Assembly: GCF_047777955.1 (NCBI RefSeq)
Contig: NZ_CP180537.1
Span: forward strand, 4,464,001-4,528,000
Source: Didemnitutus sp047777955
GTDB lineage: Bacteria; Verrucomicrobiota; Verrucomicrobiia; Opitutales; Opitutaceae
Direction: 5' to 3'
DNA length: 64,000 nt
Under the pieces are notes generated by a model. It saw nothing but the letters and a program-made list of their open reading frames with translations, was not told where the DNA came from and did not search any database. Below are positions 8,787-20,323 of the stretch, one piece after another (the stretch's first letter is position 1; each line of letters starts with the position of its first letter). The position numbers and the translations under genes are program-made.

Positions 8787-9962
8787 TCAGTCCTCCTGCG
8801 GCGCGGCGGTGGCCGGCGCCGCGGCGCCGCCGGCGTCGTTCGTCGCGAGGGTCGCGAACTCGACCTTCACGCCCGGCAGGAGCCGGAGCTGGCCGTCGGT
8901 GACGACCGTCTCGCCGTCCTGCACGCCCGTGGCGAGCAGGGTGCGGTCACCGTCGGTGCGCACGACCTTCACGCGGCGCAGCTCGACCGTCCGGTCGGCC
9001 TTCACGACGTAGAGCGTGGAGCCGTTCTGCGTCGTCTGCACGGCGGTGGTGGGGACGACGAACACGCCGCGCGTCACGTCGACCAGCGTCTTCACGTGCA
9101 CGAACTGCCCCGGCCAGAGCGCGTGGTCGGCGTTGGCGAAGAACGCCTTCAGCGTCACGGTGCCGGTGGTGGGATCGACGGCGTTGTCGACGAAGCCGAG
9201 CTTGCCGTCGGTGCGCTGCACGCCCGAGGCGCGCTCCGTGACCGCGACCTGCGCGGAGCCGTTCGCCATCGCGGCGCGGAGGAGCGGCAGCGCCGTCTCG
9301 GGCGCGGTGAAGCTGACCGCGATCGGCGCGAGCTGGTTGATGGAGACGATGGAGCTGTTGGCGTCGTTGGCCTTCACCAGCGCGCCCTCGTGCAGGAGGA
9401 GCTGGCCGGCGCGGCCGGGGAACGGCGCGCGGATCTCGGTGTAGCCGAGCTGGAGCTGGGCGTTGGCGAGCGCGGCCTCCTTGGCCTGCACGTCGGCCCG
9501 GGTCGTCTCGGCGCGGGTGAGGTATTGCGCGTAGGCCTCCTTCGAGATCGCGGACTGCTGGTCGAGGTGCGAGTAGCGCTCGGCGTCGATGCGCGCCTGC
9601 TCGGCCTGCGCCCGGGCGGTGGCGAGCGCGGCGCGGGCCTGGAGCACGGCGTTCTCGAACGGCCGGCGGTCGAGCGTGACGATCAGGTCGCCCGCCTTCA
9701 CCTCGTCGCCCTCCTGGAGGTGGACAGTGGCGATGATGCCGTCGACCTGCGACTTCACCATGACGGAGCGCAGCGCCTGCACGTTGCCGATCGACTCGAT
9801 CCAGCGCGGGACGTCGGCGTGGGTGGCCTTGGCCACCTGCACGGGCACGGCGGGCGCGGCGGCGGCGGCGGCGGGATCGGTTTTGCCACAGCCGGCGAGC
9901 AGGCCGAGCGCGAGCAGCGGCCCGGCGGCGCGGGCAAGGGAGCGGAAGACGGACGTTTTCAT
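8787..9962 (-). CDS. RND efflux periplasmic adaptor (MFP) lipoprotein
   Basis: A 391-residue membrane-fusion protein. It has a signal peptide with lipobox LLAGC (Cys at about residue 25), then a barrel-sandwich/lipoyl half with the usual GIIATVHLQEGDEVKAGDL, a helical hairpin with Gln/Ala heptads, the second lipoyl half (YTEIRAPFPGRAG) and a beta-barrel and membrane-proximal domain. The start ATG at 9962 overlaps the MarR gene stop by 4 bp (ATGA), indicating translational coupling and settling the start; the open frame extends far upstream only as antisense to glpK. The permease gene follows 3 bp downstream. Confidence 0.92.
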   Translation of the reverse strand: MKTSVFRSLARAAGPLLALGLLAGCGKTDPAAAAAAPAVPVQVAKATHADVPRWIESIGNVQALRSVMVKSQVDGIIATVHLQEGDEVKAGDLIVTLDRRPFENAVLQARAALATARAQAEQARIDAERYSHLDQQSAISKEAYAQYLTRAETTRADVQAKEAALANAQLQLGYTEIRAPFPGRAGQLLLHEGALVKANDANSSIVSINQLAPIAVSFTAPETALPLLRAAMANGSAQVAVTERASGVQRTDGKLGFVDNAVDPTTGTVTLKAFFANADHALWPGQFVHVKTLVDVTRGVFVVPTTAVQTTQNGSTLYVVKADRTVELRRVKVVRTDGDRTLLATGVQDGETVVTDGQLRLLPGVKVEFATLATNDAGGAAAPATAAPQED

Positions 9963-10438
9963 GAAAGGGAGGCGCCGTTGCGGCTGCCCTCGGCGCCGCG
10001 CAGGCGCACGAGGTTGGCGCGGATGCGCCCGAGGTCCTCGGTCAGCGCGGCGATGCGCCCGGCGGGCAGGCCCTCGAGGTAGTCGGCGCGGAGTTCGTCG
10101 GCGAGGGCGTTGAGCTTCGCGACGACGCGTCCGGCGCGCGCCGTCGGGTAGAGGCGATAGGCCCGCGCGTCCGCGCGGTCGTCGCGCCGCTCGATCCAGC
10201 CCGCGCTTTCCAGACGCTCGGCCTGGCGGCTGACGCTGATCTTCTCCATCTGCATCAGCTCCGCCAGCTGGCTCTGGGTCATGCCCGGCTCGCGGCCGAG
10301 GTAGAAGAGGAACATCCACTGCGCCCGCGTGAGCCCGAGGTGCTTCACCCGGCGGTCGAAAACGCTCCGCACCTGCCGGTTGATGTCGGACAACAGCAGG
10401 GAGATGCGGCGGGCTTCGTGGGCGTGGACGCGAGGCAA
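9959..10438 (-). CDS. MarR-family repressor of the RND operon
   Basis: A 159-residue winged-helix protein. It has an N-terminal dimerisation helix (LLLSDINRQVRSVFDRRV), the segment LTRAQWMFLFYLGREPGMTQ, the recognition helix region QLAELMQMEKISVSRQAERL, a wing with DDRADARAYRLYPT, and a C-terminal helix. These are standard MarR features. MarR proteins usually repress adjacent efflux operons and release DNA on binding small aromatic ligands. It is the first gene of the operon with the adaptor and permease. A perfect 14-bp palindrome begins 11 bp upstream of the start and is a likely operator. Confidence 0.88.
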   Translation of the reverse strand: MPRVHAHEARRISLLLSDINRQVRSVFDRRVKHLGLTRAQWMFLFYLGREPGMTQSQLAELMQMEKISVSRQAERLESAGWIERRDDRADARAYRLYPTARAGRVVAKLNALADELRADYLEGLPAGRIAALTEDLGRIRANLVRLRGAEGSRNGASLS

Positions 10439-10448
10439 GGGGGAATCG

Positions 10449-10462
10449 GTAAGCTAGCTTAC
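10449..10462. promoter_or_regulatory. Candidate MarR operator palindrome
   Basis: GTAAGCTAGCTTAC is a perfect 14-bp palindrome in the intergenic region between the MarR gene and the divergent glycerol kinase gene, just upstream of the MarR start codon. Its size, symmetry and position fit a MarR-type operator used for autorepression. Binding is inferred. Confidence 0.6.
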
Positions 10463-10592
10463 TATTGGAAGCAAGAACGACGCTGGCGGCGGCGCCGCAG
10501 TTACCCGCCGCGCCCGGCGCCGCGCGGACGCGCGCCGGCTTGCGGGCCGGCCCCGGCCGCGCCACTGTGCCGCCCTCCACCCCGCCGCCCGC

Positions 10593-12098
<1,506 letters not shown>

Positions 12099-12210
12099 CC
12101 GCCGCCCGGTCCTTGTGACCGGTAAATTCCCGCTGATATCCGCCTCCGGCGCACCCCGGGGCTTGCCGCGTCCCGGGCGAACCGGCACAAGTCCGCTACT
12201 CGACTTTGCC

Positions 12211-15200
12211 ATGAAGCTCTCCCGCGTCCTCCGTCACGCTCTCCTCGCGTCCGCGCTCACCGCCGGCCTCGCCGCCGCCGACAGCGACCTCGCTGCGCTC
12301 CGCGCCAAGGCCGAGAAGGGCAACGCCATCGCGCAATACAACCTCGGCCTGGCCTACGCCGAGGGGCGCGACACGCCCGTCGACCGCGCCGAGGCCTACG
12401 TCTGGCTTTCCCTCGCCCTCGAGAACGGCGCCCGCGGCCGTGCCCTCGACAATCTTTCCGCCCAGCTCAGCGCCGCCGAGCTCGAGACCGCCAAGGCGCG
12501 CCTCGCCGAGCGCCGCACCGCCCTCGGCAAGCCGGCCGCGCCGGCTCCGGTCGCCCCGGCCCCCGACGCCTCCGCCGCCGAACGCGAACTGGCCCAGGCC
12601 CGGGCCGACAAGCAGCAGCTCAGCACCGAACTCGCCGCGGCCTGGAAGGAAGCCGACCAGCTCAAGACCGAGCTGCAGAAGGCCAAGGCCGCCGTCAGCG
12701 CGCCGGACGCCGAGCAGCTGCGCCGCGAACGCGACTCCCTCTCCGCCAAGATCACCGAGCTCGCCGGCGACGTCGCCGCGCTGCGCACCGACCGCGAGCG
12801 CCTGCAGAAGCTCGCCGCCCAGGTCCAGAAGGACCTCACCGAGGCGCGCGAAACCGGCCGCGCCTACCAGGAGCAGGCCCGCATCTCCGAGATGCGCGTC
12901 GGCGAACTCGTCCGCCAGAGCGAACTGCAGAAGACCGAGCTCGCCCGCGCCGACGACGCCATCAAGTCGCTCCAGGCCGACGCCACGAAGCCCGCCGCCG
13001 ACCCGGATGCGCTCGTGAAGAAAACCCGCGAGCTCCAGGCCGCCCTGGCCGAGCTGGAGAGCGCCCGTGCCGCCAACACCCAGCTCAGCGCCACGCTCGC
13101 CAAGGCCGGCCAGGACCGCACGAGCCTGGAGCAGATGCTCACCCACGCGCAGAGCTCCGCGCTCGAATTCGGAAAGCAGATCGACGAGCTCAACCGCCAG
13201 CTCGCCGAGGCCAAGGCCGCCGCACCCGCCTACCCCGACCTGCGGAACGAAGTCGCCCAGCTCCAGACGCAGCTCGCCCAGGCGCGCACCGCCGCCCCGG
13301 CCTATCCCGATCTGCGCTCGCAAGTGGCCGCGCTGGAGTCCCAGCTCACCGCCGCCAAGAACGCCGCTCCGTCCTACCCGGACCTGCGCGGCGAGGTTGC
13401 CGCGCTGCAGCAGCAGCTGACCGCCGCCCGCAACGCCACGCCCGCTTATCCCGATGTCCGCGCGCGCGTCACCCAGCTCGAGTCCCAGCTTGCGGCCGCC
13501 CAGTCGGCGGCGCCGGCCTATCCAGATCTCCGCGGTCGCGTGAGCGAACTGGAAACCCAGCTCGCCGCCGCGAACCGCCGCCCGGCCGCGCCCGCCTACC
13601 CCGACTTGCGCGAGCGCGTGCAGGACCTCGAGGCCCAGGTCGCCGCCCTGCGCAACGCTCCCCGGCCTACCCCGACCAGCGCGAGCGCGTCGCCGACCTC
13701 GAAAGCCAGGTGGCCGCGCTGCGCAACGCCCCGCCCGCCTATCCCGACCTGCGCCCGCAGGTCGCCGAGCTCCAGGCCCAGCTCGCCCAGGCCACCGCGC
13801 GCCCCGCGGCGCCCGCGTTCCCCGACCTGCGCGAACGCGTCGGCACGCTCGAGACCCAGCTCGCCGAGGCCAACCGCCGCGCCGACACGCTCGACGCCCG
13901 CGCCACCGCCCTCGCCAACGCGAAGAGCGCCGTCGACAACGACCTCGCCACCGTTCGCTCCCAGCTCAGTCGCAGCCAGCAGCAGGCCGACATCGCGCAG
14001 GAAAGCGCCGACAAGCTCCGCGCCGCCAACCAGTCGCTGCAGCAGCAGCTCACTGCCGTCAACAGCCGCCCGACGGCGCCGGAATACCCGGATCTCCGCG
14101 GCGAAGTCGCCACGCTCCAGCAGCAGCTCGCCGCCGCCAAATCCGCCGCCCCCGCCTATCCCGACCTGCGCAGCCATGTCGCCGAGCTCGAAGCCCAGGT
14201 CACGACCCTGCGCCATGCCGCGCCGGCCTATCCGGATCTGCGGAACCGCGTGAACGAGCTCGAGGACCAGCTCGCCCGTGCCAACAGCCGCCCGACGGCG
14301 CCCACCTACCCCGACCTGCGCGAGCGCGTCGGCGAGCTCGAGGCCCAGGTCACGACCTTGCGCAATGCCCCGCCCGCCTACCCGGACCTCCGCGGCCGCG
14401 TGGCCGAACTGGAGACGCAACTCGCCGCCGCCGCCAATCGTCCCGCCGCGCCGACTTATCCCGACCTGCGCGGCCGCGTCAGCGAACTCGAGCAGCAGCT
14501 CGCCGCCGCGAACAGCCGGCCGGCGGCACCGACCTATCCGGACCTCCGCGAGCGGGTCGCTGAACTCGACGCGCAGGTGACCGCGTTGCGCAACGCCCCG
14601 CCGGCCTATCCCGACGTCCGCAGCCGCGTCGCCGAACTCGAGTCACAGCTGGCGGCCGCCAAGTCCGCCGCGCCGGCTTATCCCGATCTGCGAAGCCGCG
14701 TGAACGAATTGGAAACCCAGCTCGCCCGCGCCAGCAGCCGCCCGGCAGCGCCCAGCTATCCCGACCTGCGCGAGCGCGTCGGCGAGCTCGAGGCCCAGGT
14801 CACGGCCCTGCGCAACGCGCCGCCCGCCTACCCGGATCTCCGCAGCCAGGTTTCCGACCTGCAACGCCAGTTGGCCGCCGCCCGGAACGCGGCGCCGGCC
14901 TACCCCGACTTGCGCGACCGCGTCGCGCAGCTCACGCAGGAGCTCGCCAACCGTCCGGCCGCGCCCAGCTATCCGGACCTCCGCGGCGAGGTCGCCTCGC
15001 TCCGGCAGCAACTGGCCGCCGCCAAGTCCGCCGCTCCCGCCTACCCGGACCTGCGCAGCCGCGTCGCCGAACTCGAGCAGCAGCTGGCCAGCGCGTCGCG
15101 CCCCGCGGCGCCCGCCTATCCCGACCTCTCCGACCGCGTGACGCAGCTCGAGTCGGAGCTCACCACCGCGCGCGCCCAGCTCGCCGCCGTCGCGACGCCC

Positions 15201-15784
15201 GCGCCCGCCGCCGGCGAGAATGTCGACGCGCTGAAGGAGAAACTCGCCACCGCCGAGGACAAGCTCGCCACCGCGCTCACCGGCTTTTCGCAGCTGCAGA
15301 AGGACTACGACGCGCTCCAGGCCCGCACCGAGCAGTCCACCGCCGCGCTCGGCAGCGAGAAGGATTCCTCGCTTCGCGCCTCGTCGCCGCGGAGGAGAGC
15401 GCCCGCAACGCGCAGGCCGAGATCGCGCGCCTGAACGACGCCCTCGCGGCCACCCAGCGCGGCAGCAGCCAGGCCGGCACGGAGCTCGCCTCGACGCGCG
15501 CGCTGTTGCAGCAGGTCCAGGGCAGCAACGCGCTGCTGGCGCAGGAAAACTACCAGCTGAAGGCCGCGCTCGCCGCGAATCCCGCTGCCCGCAGCGCCGC
15601 CGTCACCGCCGCCGCCGCCGCGAACGTCCGCACGCACACCGTCGCCGCGGGCGACTCGCTCTCGAAGCTCAGCCAGCGCTACTACGGCACCGCCGACCGC
15701 TGGCAGGAGATCTACGCGGCCAACCGCGAGCTCATCGGGCCGCAGGGCCAGCTCCGCGTCGGCCAGGTGCTGCGCATCCCGTGA
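12211..15784 (+). CDS. Secreted Sel1/coiled-coil repeat protein with LysM
   Basis: Start MKLSRVLRH at 12211, with a signal peptide ending AAAD. Residues about 25-75 form a Sel1-like repeat (AEKGNAIAQYNLGLAYAEGR, then AYVWLSLALENGA). Next is a classic Ala/Leu/Gln/Glu coiled coil, then 24 tandem units built on YPDLR (listed separately), another coiled-coil part, and a C-terminal LysM domain (HTVAAGDSLSKLSQRYYGTADRWQEIYAANRE, seen at about 15635-15780). LysM binds peptidoglycan, so the protein probably tethers a long rod to the cell wall. Two frame breaks occur, near 13655 (in CTCCCCGG within a repeat) and near 15375. Coding is obvious on both sides, so sequencing indels are likely. The expected product is about 1190 residues. 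Confidence 0.8.
13222..15185 (+). repeat. 24 tandem YPDLR-type coding repeats
   Basis: Twenty-four degenerate units of 24-26 codons (72-78 bp) with the consensus APAYPDLRxRVxELExQLAAA. Nine units lie before a roughly 70-residue non-repeat coiled-coil insert (about 13880-14070) and fifteen after it. Two classes alternate: ones ending in QLAAAKSA or NSRPAAP (some with 2 extra residues), and ones ending in QVTALRNAPP. Heptad spacing of V/L/L/L residues within each unit predicts short coiled-coil segments broken by the Pro-containing PAYPD hinge. Confidence 0.9.
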
Positions 15785-15854
15785 GGCGAGGCCGGGGCGG
15801 CCGGTCCCGCCCCGCCCTTCCCGGCGCCCGCCGCGAAAGTGGACGCGGCTTTCC

Positions 15855-16793
15855 TCAGTGCGGGAACGTCGCCACGCACGCGGCCAGCGCCGCGAGCGAG
15901 GTGACGACGCTCACCACGATCGTCATCGAGGCCAGCTGCTCGTCGCCCTTCATCTCCACCGCCATCGTGTAGGAGACGATCGCGGTCGGCGACGCGGCGA
16001 GGATCATGAGCAGGCTGGTTTCCACCGCGCCGAGCCCGAACAGGCGCGCGGCTGCCCACGCAAAGAGCGGCCCGCCCGCCGTCTTCAGCAGCGCGGAACC
16101 GACCGGGCCGCGCCACGACGCGCCCAGCCGCACGCTCACGAGCGAGCCGCCGACGCCGAGCAGGCCGAGCGGCAGCGCCATCTCGCCGAGCGCCTCCATC
16201 GTCTGCGCGATCGCGTGCGGCAGCGTCCAGCCCATCGCCGCAAAACCGATGCCCGCCAGCGTGGCCAGCAGCGGCGGGGTCACCGCCAGCTGCCGCACCA
16301 CCGGCTTGATCGCGCCCCAGCCGAACGCGTGCTGGCTCGCCACGAGCACGATCACCGCGCCGAGATTGTAGGCCACCATGGTGGGCGCGACGACGAGGAT
16401 GGCGGCCGCGTGCAGCGGCAGGCCGCCGAGCACGGGCACGTTGGGCAGGGCGAAGACGATCGGCAGGCCCACGAAGGCCAGGTTGCCGCGGAACGCGCCC
16501 TGCACGAACGTCCCCATCGCCGGCCCCGGCACGCGCAGCAGCAGCGCGACGAGGTAGCCGGCCGCCAGCCCGGCCACGAGCACGAGGCCCATCGCGCCGA
16601 GCAGCTTCTCCGCCCCGCTTGCCTGGTGCAGCGACGATACGAGCTGGCTGAACAGCAGCGCGGGCAGGCCGAGCCAGTAGGTGACGCGGTTCGCCTCGCG
16701 CAGGAAGCCCGCCGAGACGAACTCCGTGCGCTGCATCCACGCGCCGAGCGCGATCATGAGGAACACCGGGGCAAGCGCGTTGAGCACGAGCAT
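15855..16793 (-). CDS. AEC-family (auxin efflux carrier type) transporter
   Basis: A 312-residue protein with about ten transmembrane segments: N-terminal MLVLNALAPVFLMIALGAWM, then YWLGLPALLFSQLV, GAFRGNLAFVGLPIVFALP (the family's conserved Asn/Gly/Pro region), and a second half with MALPLGLLGVGGSLVS and ILAASPTAIVSYTMAVEM. These are typical of AEC/Mem_trans permeases, which move small organic anions such as malate or related solutes. The start ATG at 16793 fits the family; the frame is open further upstream but only as noise antisense to the next gene. It converges on the LysM protein gene. Confidence 0.88.
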   Translation of the reverse strand: MLVLNALAPVFLMIALGAWMQRTEFVSAGFLREANRVTYWLGLPALLFSQLVSSLHQASGAEKLLGAMGLVLVAGLAAGYLVALLLRVPGPAMGTFVQGAFRGNLAFVGLPIVFALPNVPVLGGLPLHAAAILVVAPTMVAYNLGAVIVLVASQHAFGWGAIKPVVRQLAVTPPLLATLAGIGFAAMGWTLPHAIAQTMEALGEMALPLGLLGVGGSLVSVRLGASWRGPVGSALLKTAGGPLFAWAAARLFGLGAVETSLLMILAASPTAIVSYTMAVEMKGDEQLASMTIVVSVVTSLAALAACVATFPH

Positions 16794-16904
16794 GACGCGG
16801 GAATCTGCGATGCCGGCGCCGGCGCGTCCACGTCGAAACTCCGGCGGCGCCGCCCTCGGCTCGGAATAAACCCCGCCCCGCGACGCTCCTAGCCTGACCC
16901 ACCC

Positions 16905-17555
16905 ATGAAGACCTTCGCCCTCTCCCGCCGCCTGCTGGCCGCGTCCGCCCTCCTGCTGTCCTTTTCCTTTCCCCGCCTGGCCCATGCCGCCGCCGACCTC
17001 GCCGCCTCGCCCAACGCGGCGCACCCGCTGGCCGTCGGCGCGCGCGTGCCGGACGCCACGGTGAAGACGATGGACGGCGCGAACGCCTCCCTCGCGGCGC
17101 TGCTCGGCGGCCAGCCGACCGTGCTGATCGTCTTCCGCGGCGGCTGGTGCCCGTATTGCACGCAGCACATGGCCGAGCTGGCCGAGGCCGAGCCGAAGCT
17201 GATGGAGCTCGGCTTCCAGATCGTGGCGCTCAGCACCGACCAGCCGAAGAACATCCGCTTCCTCACGCAGGAGAAGCACCTGCCCTACCGCCTCCTCTCC
17301 GACCGCGACATGCAGGCCTCGCGCGCGCTCGGCCTCGCCTACCGCGTCGATGCCGGGATGCAGAAGAAATACGCCGAGTGGAACATCGACCTGCCGGCGG
17401 TCCCCGGCGACGCCGCCGCGCGCTGGCTGCCCGTGCCCGCGGCCTTCGTCATCGCCCGCGACGGCACCGTGCGCTTCGTGCACGCCGACCCGGACTACAA
17501 GGTCCGCGTCAGCGGCGAGAAGCTCCTCGCCGCCGCGCGCGACGCGGTCCGCTGA
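16905..17555 (+). CDS. Secreted peroxiredoxin-like (AhpC/TSA) protein
   Basis: A 216-residue protein with a signal peptide (to AHAAA) and a thioredoxin-fold domain. The active-site region is VLIVFRGGWCPYCTQHMAEL, a WCPYC motif typical of the AhpC/TSA peroxiredoxin-like group rather than of classical 2-Cys peroxiredoxins (which have PxxxTxxC). The later motif LPVPAAFVIARDGTVRFVHADPDYKVR supplies the cis-Pro loop. It is expected in the periplasm as a thiol oxidoreductase or peroxidase. It is followed 52 bp later by a dehydrogenase gene on the same strand. Confidence 0.85.
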   Translation: MKTFALSRRLLAASALLLSFSFPRLAHAAADLAASPNAAHPLAVGARVPDATVKTMDGANASLAALLGGQPTVLIVFRGGWCPYCTQHMAELAEAEPKLMELGFQIVALSTDQPKNIRFLTQEKHLPYRLLSDRDMQASRALGLAYRVDAGMQKKYAEWNIDLPAVPGDAAARWLPVPAAFVIARDGTVRFVHADPDYKVRVSGEKLLAAARDAVR

Positions 17556-17607
17556 GCGCGGGGATTTTGCTTCGCCTCGCCGGACCAAAGTTGCTCGGCT
17601 GGTCGGC

Positions 17608-18483
17608 ATGTCGACGCACTCGATCGCATTCATCGGCACCGGCGTGATGGGCCGCAGCATGGCCGGGCACCTGCTCCAGGCCGGCCACACGCTCCACGTG
17701 CACAACCGCACGAAGGCCAAGGCGCAGGAGCTCCTCGCCGCCGGCGCCACCTGGCACGACACGCCCGGCGCCGCCGCCGCGCAGGCGGACTTCGTCATCA
17801 CGATCGCCGGCTACCCGCGCGACGTGGAGGAGACCTACTTTGGCCCGCAGGGCGTGCTGGCGCACGCGCGTCCCGGCGCGGTGCTGATCGACATGACCAC
17901 CTCGAGCCCCGAGCTGGCGCGACGCATCGCCGCCGCGGCCCCCGCGCACCGCTGCACGGCGCTCGACGCGCCGGTGACCGGCGGCGACGTCGGCGCCCGC
18001 GAGGCGCGGCTCTCGATCATGGTCGGCGGCGACGAGGCCTCGTTCGCGCGCGCGCGTCCGCTCTTCGAGCGCATGGGCAAGATCGTCGTCTTCCAGGGCG
18101 GGCCCGGCTCCGGCCAGCTCTGCAAGCTCGCCAACCAGATCGGCATCGCCTCGGTGATGATGTCGTGGTGCGAGGCGCTCAGCTTCGCCCAGCGCGCCGG
18201 GCTCGATCCCGCGCGCGTGCTGGAGAACATCGGCGGCGGCGCCGCCGGCAGCGTGGGCATGACCGTGCTCGCCCCGCGCGCGCTGCGCGGCGACTACGCT
18301 CCCGGCTTCTACGTGAAGCACTTCCTCAAGGACCTGCGCCTCGCGCTCGAGGCGGCCGAGGTCATGAAGCTCGACCTGCCCGGCACGCAGACGGCGAAGA
18401 AACTCTACGACGAGGTCGCCGCGCGCGGCTGGGAGGATTGCGGCACGCAGGTGCTCCTCCGCCTCTACGCGGAACGGGCCTAG
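17608..18483 (+). CDS. NAD(P)-dependent beta-hydroxyacid dehydrogenase
   Basis: A 291-residue enzyme of the 3-hydroxyisobutyrate / tartronate-semialdehyde reductase family. It shows the Rossmann motif IAFIGTGVMGRSMAGHL, a DAPVTGGDVGAREARLSIMVGG substrate-binding signature, the catalytic Lys in GQLCKLANQIG, and an all-alpha C-terminal domain (YVKHFLKDLRLALE). It oxidises or reduces short beta-hydroxyacids in the cytoplasm; the exact substrate cannot be read. The start at 17608 places the dinucleotide fold at the N-terminus. The stop overlaps by 4 bp with the convergent sugar kinase gene. Confidence 0.9.
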   Translation: MSTHSIAFIGTGVMGRSMAGHLLQAGHTLHVHNRTKAKAQELLAAGATWHDTPGAAAAQADFVITIAGYPRDVEETYFGPQGVLAHARPGAVLIDMTTSSPELARRIAAAAPAHRCTALDAPVTGGDVGAREARLSIMVGGDEASFARARPLFERMGKIVVFQGGPGSGQLCKLANQIGIASVMMSWCEALSFAQRAGLDPARVLENIGGGAAGSVGMTVLAPRALRGDYAPGFYVKHFLKDLRLALEAAEVMKLDLPGTQTAKKLYDEVAARGWEDCGTQVLLRLYAERA

Positions 18484-19790
18484 ATTTCCTTCGGCTCGAG
18501 CATGGCCAGGCCGCGCATCGTCGCGTCGGTGACGGCGCGGTAGCTCCATTTGCCCGGCCAGTCACGGCGCAGGATGACGTCGAGGCGGTCCGCGCCGCCG
18601 GACACGGCGACGTTGCGCCGGAGCGGCGTGCCGGTGGCGGCCAGCAGCGGCAGGCGCTCGGCGCTGGCGCGGATGAGGCTTTCGACGACGGCGGACAGCA
18701 TCTGCTCGCGCGTGCTGGCGAGCGTCAGGCCGGTGAAGGCGCCCTGGCGCTGCACGATGCTCGTGCGTTCGCCGGCCATGTAGGGCTCGAAGCGCACCGA
18801 GCCCGACGCCTTCGGCCCGAGCTTGGCCAGCCGGCGGAACTCCGCCTGGAACTCCCCGATCTGCGTGCCGGGATACATCTGGTCGCGCACCCAGTAGATC
18901 GCGGAGGCGACGGCGGCGAGCGTGCTGACCTGGAGGAATTTCCTCGATGCCGAGGGCGCGGGTGAGCAGGCGCTCGTGCGGCTGCGGCTTATCGGTGCAG
19001 AGCGCGAGCACGTCGGTGGAGCCGGTGACGTTGAACAGCTGGCCGACCTTCGCGCCGGCGAGGATCATGCCCGCGCTGCCGTCCATCAGGCCGACGAGCA
19101 TCGGCGTGCCGGCGCGCAGGCCGAACGCGCGCGCCGCCGCCGGCGTGATGCGCCCGCCGATGCGGTCGGCCTCGTGGACCTCGGGCAGGAGTTTCTGGTC
19201 CACGCCGAGGTTGGCGCAGAGTTCGTCACTCCAGCCGTCGAGTGTGAGGGTGCGGTAGAGGCCGGTGAACGAGGCGTTCGACGGATCGGTGACGCGTGCG
19301 CCCGTCAGGCGGCGGTGCAGGAAGGTGTTGAGGTGGCCGACGAGGTCGGCGCGACGCAGGCGACGCGGCTCGTGCTTTTGAAACCACGCCCAGGTGGTCG
19401 AGCTGATGCCGCCGGGAAACGGCCGGCAGCCGCACGCCTGCAGGTGCGCCTCCTTACCGAAGCGCGCCTCGATCTCCTCCGCCTGCGCGACGCTGCGGCG
19501 GTCCTGATGCGTGACGATCGGCGTGAGCGCCTCGCCCTGCGCGTCGAGCGCGACCCAGGCCGGGCACATGACGGCGAGGTGGATGGCGTCGACGTTCCGG
19601 GCGGCCCCCTGCAGACCGGCGATGGCGGTGCGGACGGCGCGCAGCAGCTCGTCGGGCTCGACCTCGACCTTCGGGCCGTCGCAGCGGGACTTGAAGAAGG
19701 CGCGGGGGATTCCGCGAGGACTTTCTTGCCGCGGAGGATGCCCGCGATGACCGAGGAGGAACCGACATCGATGCCGAGGATCGTCGCCAT
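18480..19790 (-). CDS. FGGY-family sugar kinase (xylulokinase-like), frameshifted
   Basis: Starts MATILGIDVGSSSVIAGILR, the FGGY ATP/substrate loop. The body includes VMCPAWVALDAQGEALTP, RADLVGHLNTFLHRRLTG, VTDPSNASFTGLYRT, MLVGLMDGSAGMILAGAKVG and the C-terminal FGGY part ending VAVSGGADRLDVILRRDWPG. Two frame breaks are present: near 19705 (in a GGGGG run) and near 18940 (GAGGAAATTCC, probably one extra A). Restoring the frame gives a continuous protein of about 436 residues, so I interpret these as indel errors. It phosphorylates a sugar or polyol, identity unknown. Neighbouring a beta-hydroxyacid dehydrogenase, it may belong to sugar-acid or pentose metabolism. Confidence 0.75.
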
Positions 19791-19930
19791 GGGCGCGCAC
19801 GCTAGACGTCCGGCAGGCCGGGGCAACGCTGGGCTGGGGCGCATCGTTGCCGCGGCGGAATCGGGCGGGGTGCGTCAGCGCGCCCCGCGGGCGGCAGCGC
19901 GGCGCCGGGACACGCGACCGGCCGGGCGGC

Positions 19931-20305
19931 TCAGCGCTTTTCGCACATCAGGGCGAAGAGGTTGCCGTCGGGGTCGCGGAAGAAAGACGTCCAGAGCTCG
20001 TGGTCGGGCATCCGGGCCGTCAGGCCGGGCGGACGCTCCTCGCGGGCGCCGCGCGCCTTGATCGCGGCGTGGGCGGCGTCGATGTCGGGCACGAGGTAGT
20101 AGAGGATCGACGGGGCGTGGTCGACCTCGGGCGAGGACGGCAGGCTGAGCATCAGCCGCACGCCGCCGACGTCGAGGAAGGAGAGATTCGGGCCCGCGTC
20201 GAACAGGTGCGTCAGGCCGACGACGTCGCGGTAGAACGCCGCCAGCGCGGGCACGTTCTGCGTCGTGATCGCGATCTGCCGCAGGCGGGTGATCTCGGCG
20301 GGCAC
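19931..20305 (-). CDS. VOC (glyoxalase/bleomycin-resistance fold) protein
   Basis: A 124-residue single-domain protein. The start ITRLRQIAITTQNVPALAAFYRDVVGL is the usual VOC first beta-alpha unit, and LWTSFFRDPDGNLFALMCEKR is the closing motif with the metal-ligand Glu. VOC proteins use a divalent metal to act on small electrophiles or bind ligands; substrate is not predictable. It is preceded on the same strand, 18 bp away, by a small membrane protein gene. Confidence 0.85.
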   Translation of the reverse strand: MPAEITRLRQIAITTQNVPALAAFYRDVVGLTHLFDAGPNLSFLDVGGVRLMLSLPSSPEVDHAPSILYYLVPDIDAAHAAIKARGAREERPPGLTARMPDHELWTSFFRDPDGNLFALMCEKR

Positions 20306-20323
20306 GGGAGGAGGCCGGCCGGT

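Noticed and set aside
6126..10082. A 1318-codon open frame antisense to the RND operon
   Set aside because: Composition is the Glu/Arg/Val/Gly/His-rich pattern of antisense high-GC frames, and it mirrors well-supported RND and adaptor genes.
12196..13323. Minus-strand Leu/Gly-rich ORF opposite the coiled-coil gene
   Set aside because: It is the expected antisense translation of an Ala/Glu/Gln coiled-coil gene and carries no domain.
13222..15185. Tandem repeats considered as a CRISPR or satellite array
   Set aside because: Units of 72-78 bp vary at synonymous positions but keep the protein motif, so they are coding repeats, not CRISPR repeats with unique spacers.
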